DNA of 7,983 bases from positions 1-7,983 of the forward strand of contig JAHAAN010000127.1 of NCBI GenBank assembly GCA_018376855.1, written 5' to 3'. Positions 7,323 through 7,983 of this stretch are shown in pieces (positions within the stretch are counted from its first letter, which is position 1; every line of letters begins with the position of its first letter). A program made the translations under genes and the position numbers. The notes below the pieces were generated by a model. The model had not been told where the DNA came from. It did not search any database and was given only the letters and a program-made list of their open reading frames with translations. Source of the stretch: Clostridiales bacterium. Lineage in GTDB: Bacteria > Bacillota > Clostridia > Christensenellales > QALW01.

Positions 7323-7330
7323 CCACCCTC
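7323..7330 (-). promoter_or_regulatory. Ribosome binding site deciding the GTG start of glgC
   Basis: GAGGGTGG lies six bases before the GTG at 7316. An ATG at 7320 is closer to the site but out of frame with glgC and meets a TGA after six codons, so GTG is the better start. It gives an N-terminus (MIKRCECVAMILAGGQG) matching the short leader usual for Bacillota GlgC. Confidence 0.65.
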
Positions 7331-7332
7331 TT

Positions 7333-7983
7333 TTATTTTGTACGATATTTATAGATAACCGCACTGAGCGGCGGAAGTGTCGCACGCAGGCGATAATCCA
7401 AATTCATAGGCTGCGGCATCGGATCCGTTTTCAAAACCGATTCGGGATGATACCCGCCGCCTCCGAATCTTTTATCCTCACTGTTCAGAATCAGCTCATA
7501 TTCCCCTTCTTCCGGCACACCGATCCAATAATCAAAGCGCTCCACCGGTGTGAAATTCACCGCTGCCACCAGCAATTCTCCGGATTCAGCGCCCTTTCTC
7601 ACATAAGAAAGCACACTGCAGGCGGCATCATCCGGATTACTCCACTCAAAACCGTCCCACGAATCATCCACTTGCCAAAGCGCCGGTTCCTTTTTATACA
7701 GTGCAATAAGCTCCCGCACAAACATATACAATCCGCGATGGGTTTCATAACGCAGCATTTCCCATTCCAGCGACTCGTAATAGCGCCATTCCATAAACTG
7801 CCCATATTCACTGCCCATAAACAGAAGCTTCTTCCCCGGATGCGTAAACATAAAGCTCAAATATGCTTTAAGGTTGGAAAACTTCTGCCAATAATCCCCA
7901 CTCATCCTATCAAGCAGCGTTTTCTTTCCGTGCACGTTCTCATCATGTGAAATCGGAAGAACGTAATGCTCCTTAAACGCATA
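7333..7983 (-). CDS. glgB: 1,4-alpha-glucan branching enzyme GlgB, C-terminal 216 residues
   Basis: The fragment enters the window in frame and ends at TAA (7335-7333). It begins YAFKEHYVLPISHDENVHGKK, the GH13 motif of branching enzymes in which the Asp of SHDE is the transition-state-stabilising residue. The nucleophile and acid/base lie beyond the window edge. Next come DRMSGDYWQKFSNLKAY, the PGKKLLFMGSEYGQ motif and SLEWEML, all characteristic of GlgB rather than alpha-amylases. The C-terminal beta-sandwich is complete and includes VNFTPVERFDYWIGVP and the ending LPPLSAVIYKY. GlgB cuts an alpha-1,4 chain and rejoins it as an alpha-1,6 branch, giving GlgA and GlgP more chain ends to work on. 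It is upstream of glgC by 16 bases and presumably first or near first in the operon. No damage is visible in this portion. Confidence 0.97.
   Translation of the reverse strand, partial: YAFKEHYVLPISHDENVHGKKTLLDRMSGDYWQKFSNLKAYLSFMFTHPGKKLLFMGSEYGQFMEWRYYESLEWEMLRYETHRGLYMFVRELIALYKKEPALWQVDDSWDGFEWSNPDDAACSVLSYVRKGAESGELLVAAVNFTPVERFDYWIGVPEEGEYELILNSEDKRFGGGGYHPESVLKTDPMPQPMNLDYRLRATLPPLSAVIYKYRTK

Noticed and set aside
7321..7340. A/T-rich sequence after glgB as a terminator
   Set aside because: No stem can be formed there, and the 16-base gap holds the glgC ribosome binding site.

Overview
The window is a single minus-strand glycogen metabolism operon. All real genes read from high to low coordinates: glgB (3' end only), glgC, glgD, glgA, glgP and a GH13 alpha-glucan hydrolase gene (5' part only). 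The window cuts the operon at both ends. There is no RNA gene, mobile element or CRISPR array, and no gene-free stretch over 87 bases. A separate catalytic-type GlgC and degenerate GlgD next to GlgA and GlgP is typical of Bacillota. The protein sequences look clostridial, probably an uncultured gut-type anaerobe; that placement is inference, since no marker gene is present.

Layout: glgB ends at 7333. glgC (7316-6177) starts 16 bases later with GTG. glgD (6184-5171) overlaps glgC by 8 bases. glgA (5156-3726) follows a 14-base gap and starts with TTG. The only real spacer, 87 bases between glgA and glgP, holds a perfect 11-bp stem hairpin right after the glgA stop and a perfect 14-bp palindrome just before the glgP ribosome binding site. 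glgP (3638-1218) overlaps the GH13 gene (from 1239, running off the window at position 1) by 22 bases.

Together the genes make and recycle glycogen. GlgC (with GlgD) makes ADP-glucose, GlgA extends alpha-1,4 chains, and GlgB adds alpha-1,6 branches. GlgP phosphorolyses outer chains to glucose-1-phosphate, and the GH13 enzyme, which has no visible signal peptide, probably hydrolyses malto-oligosaccharides or limit dextrins in the cytoplasm.

The main surprise is in the ADP-glucose pyrophosphorylase pair. GlgC goes directly from its conserved PLSNC motif to VLPPY and lacks about 38 residues of the nucleotidyltransferase core. GlgD separately lacks about 35 residues between the end of its catalytic-like domain and the LFN-x(3)-PIYTKVKD motif. 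Both losses keep the reading frame, and each paralogue keeps the segment the other lacks. They could be real deletions, a lineage-specific complementary heteromer, or sequence/assembly errors; the window alone cannot decide. GlgA, GlgP, the glgB fragment and the GH13 fragment look intact by comparison with remembered family patterns.
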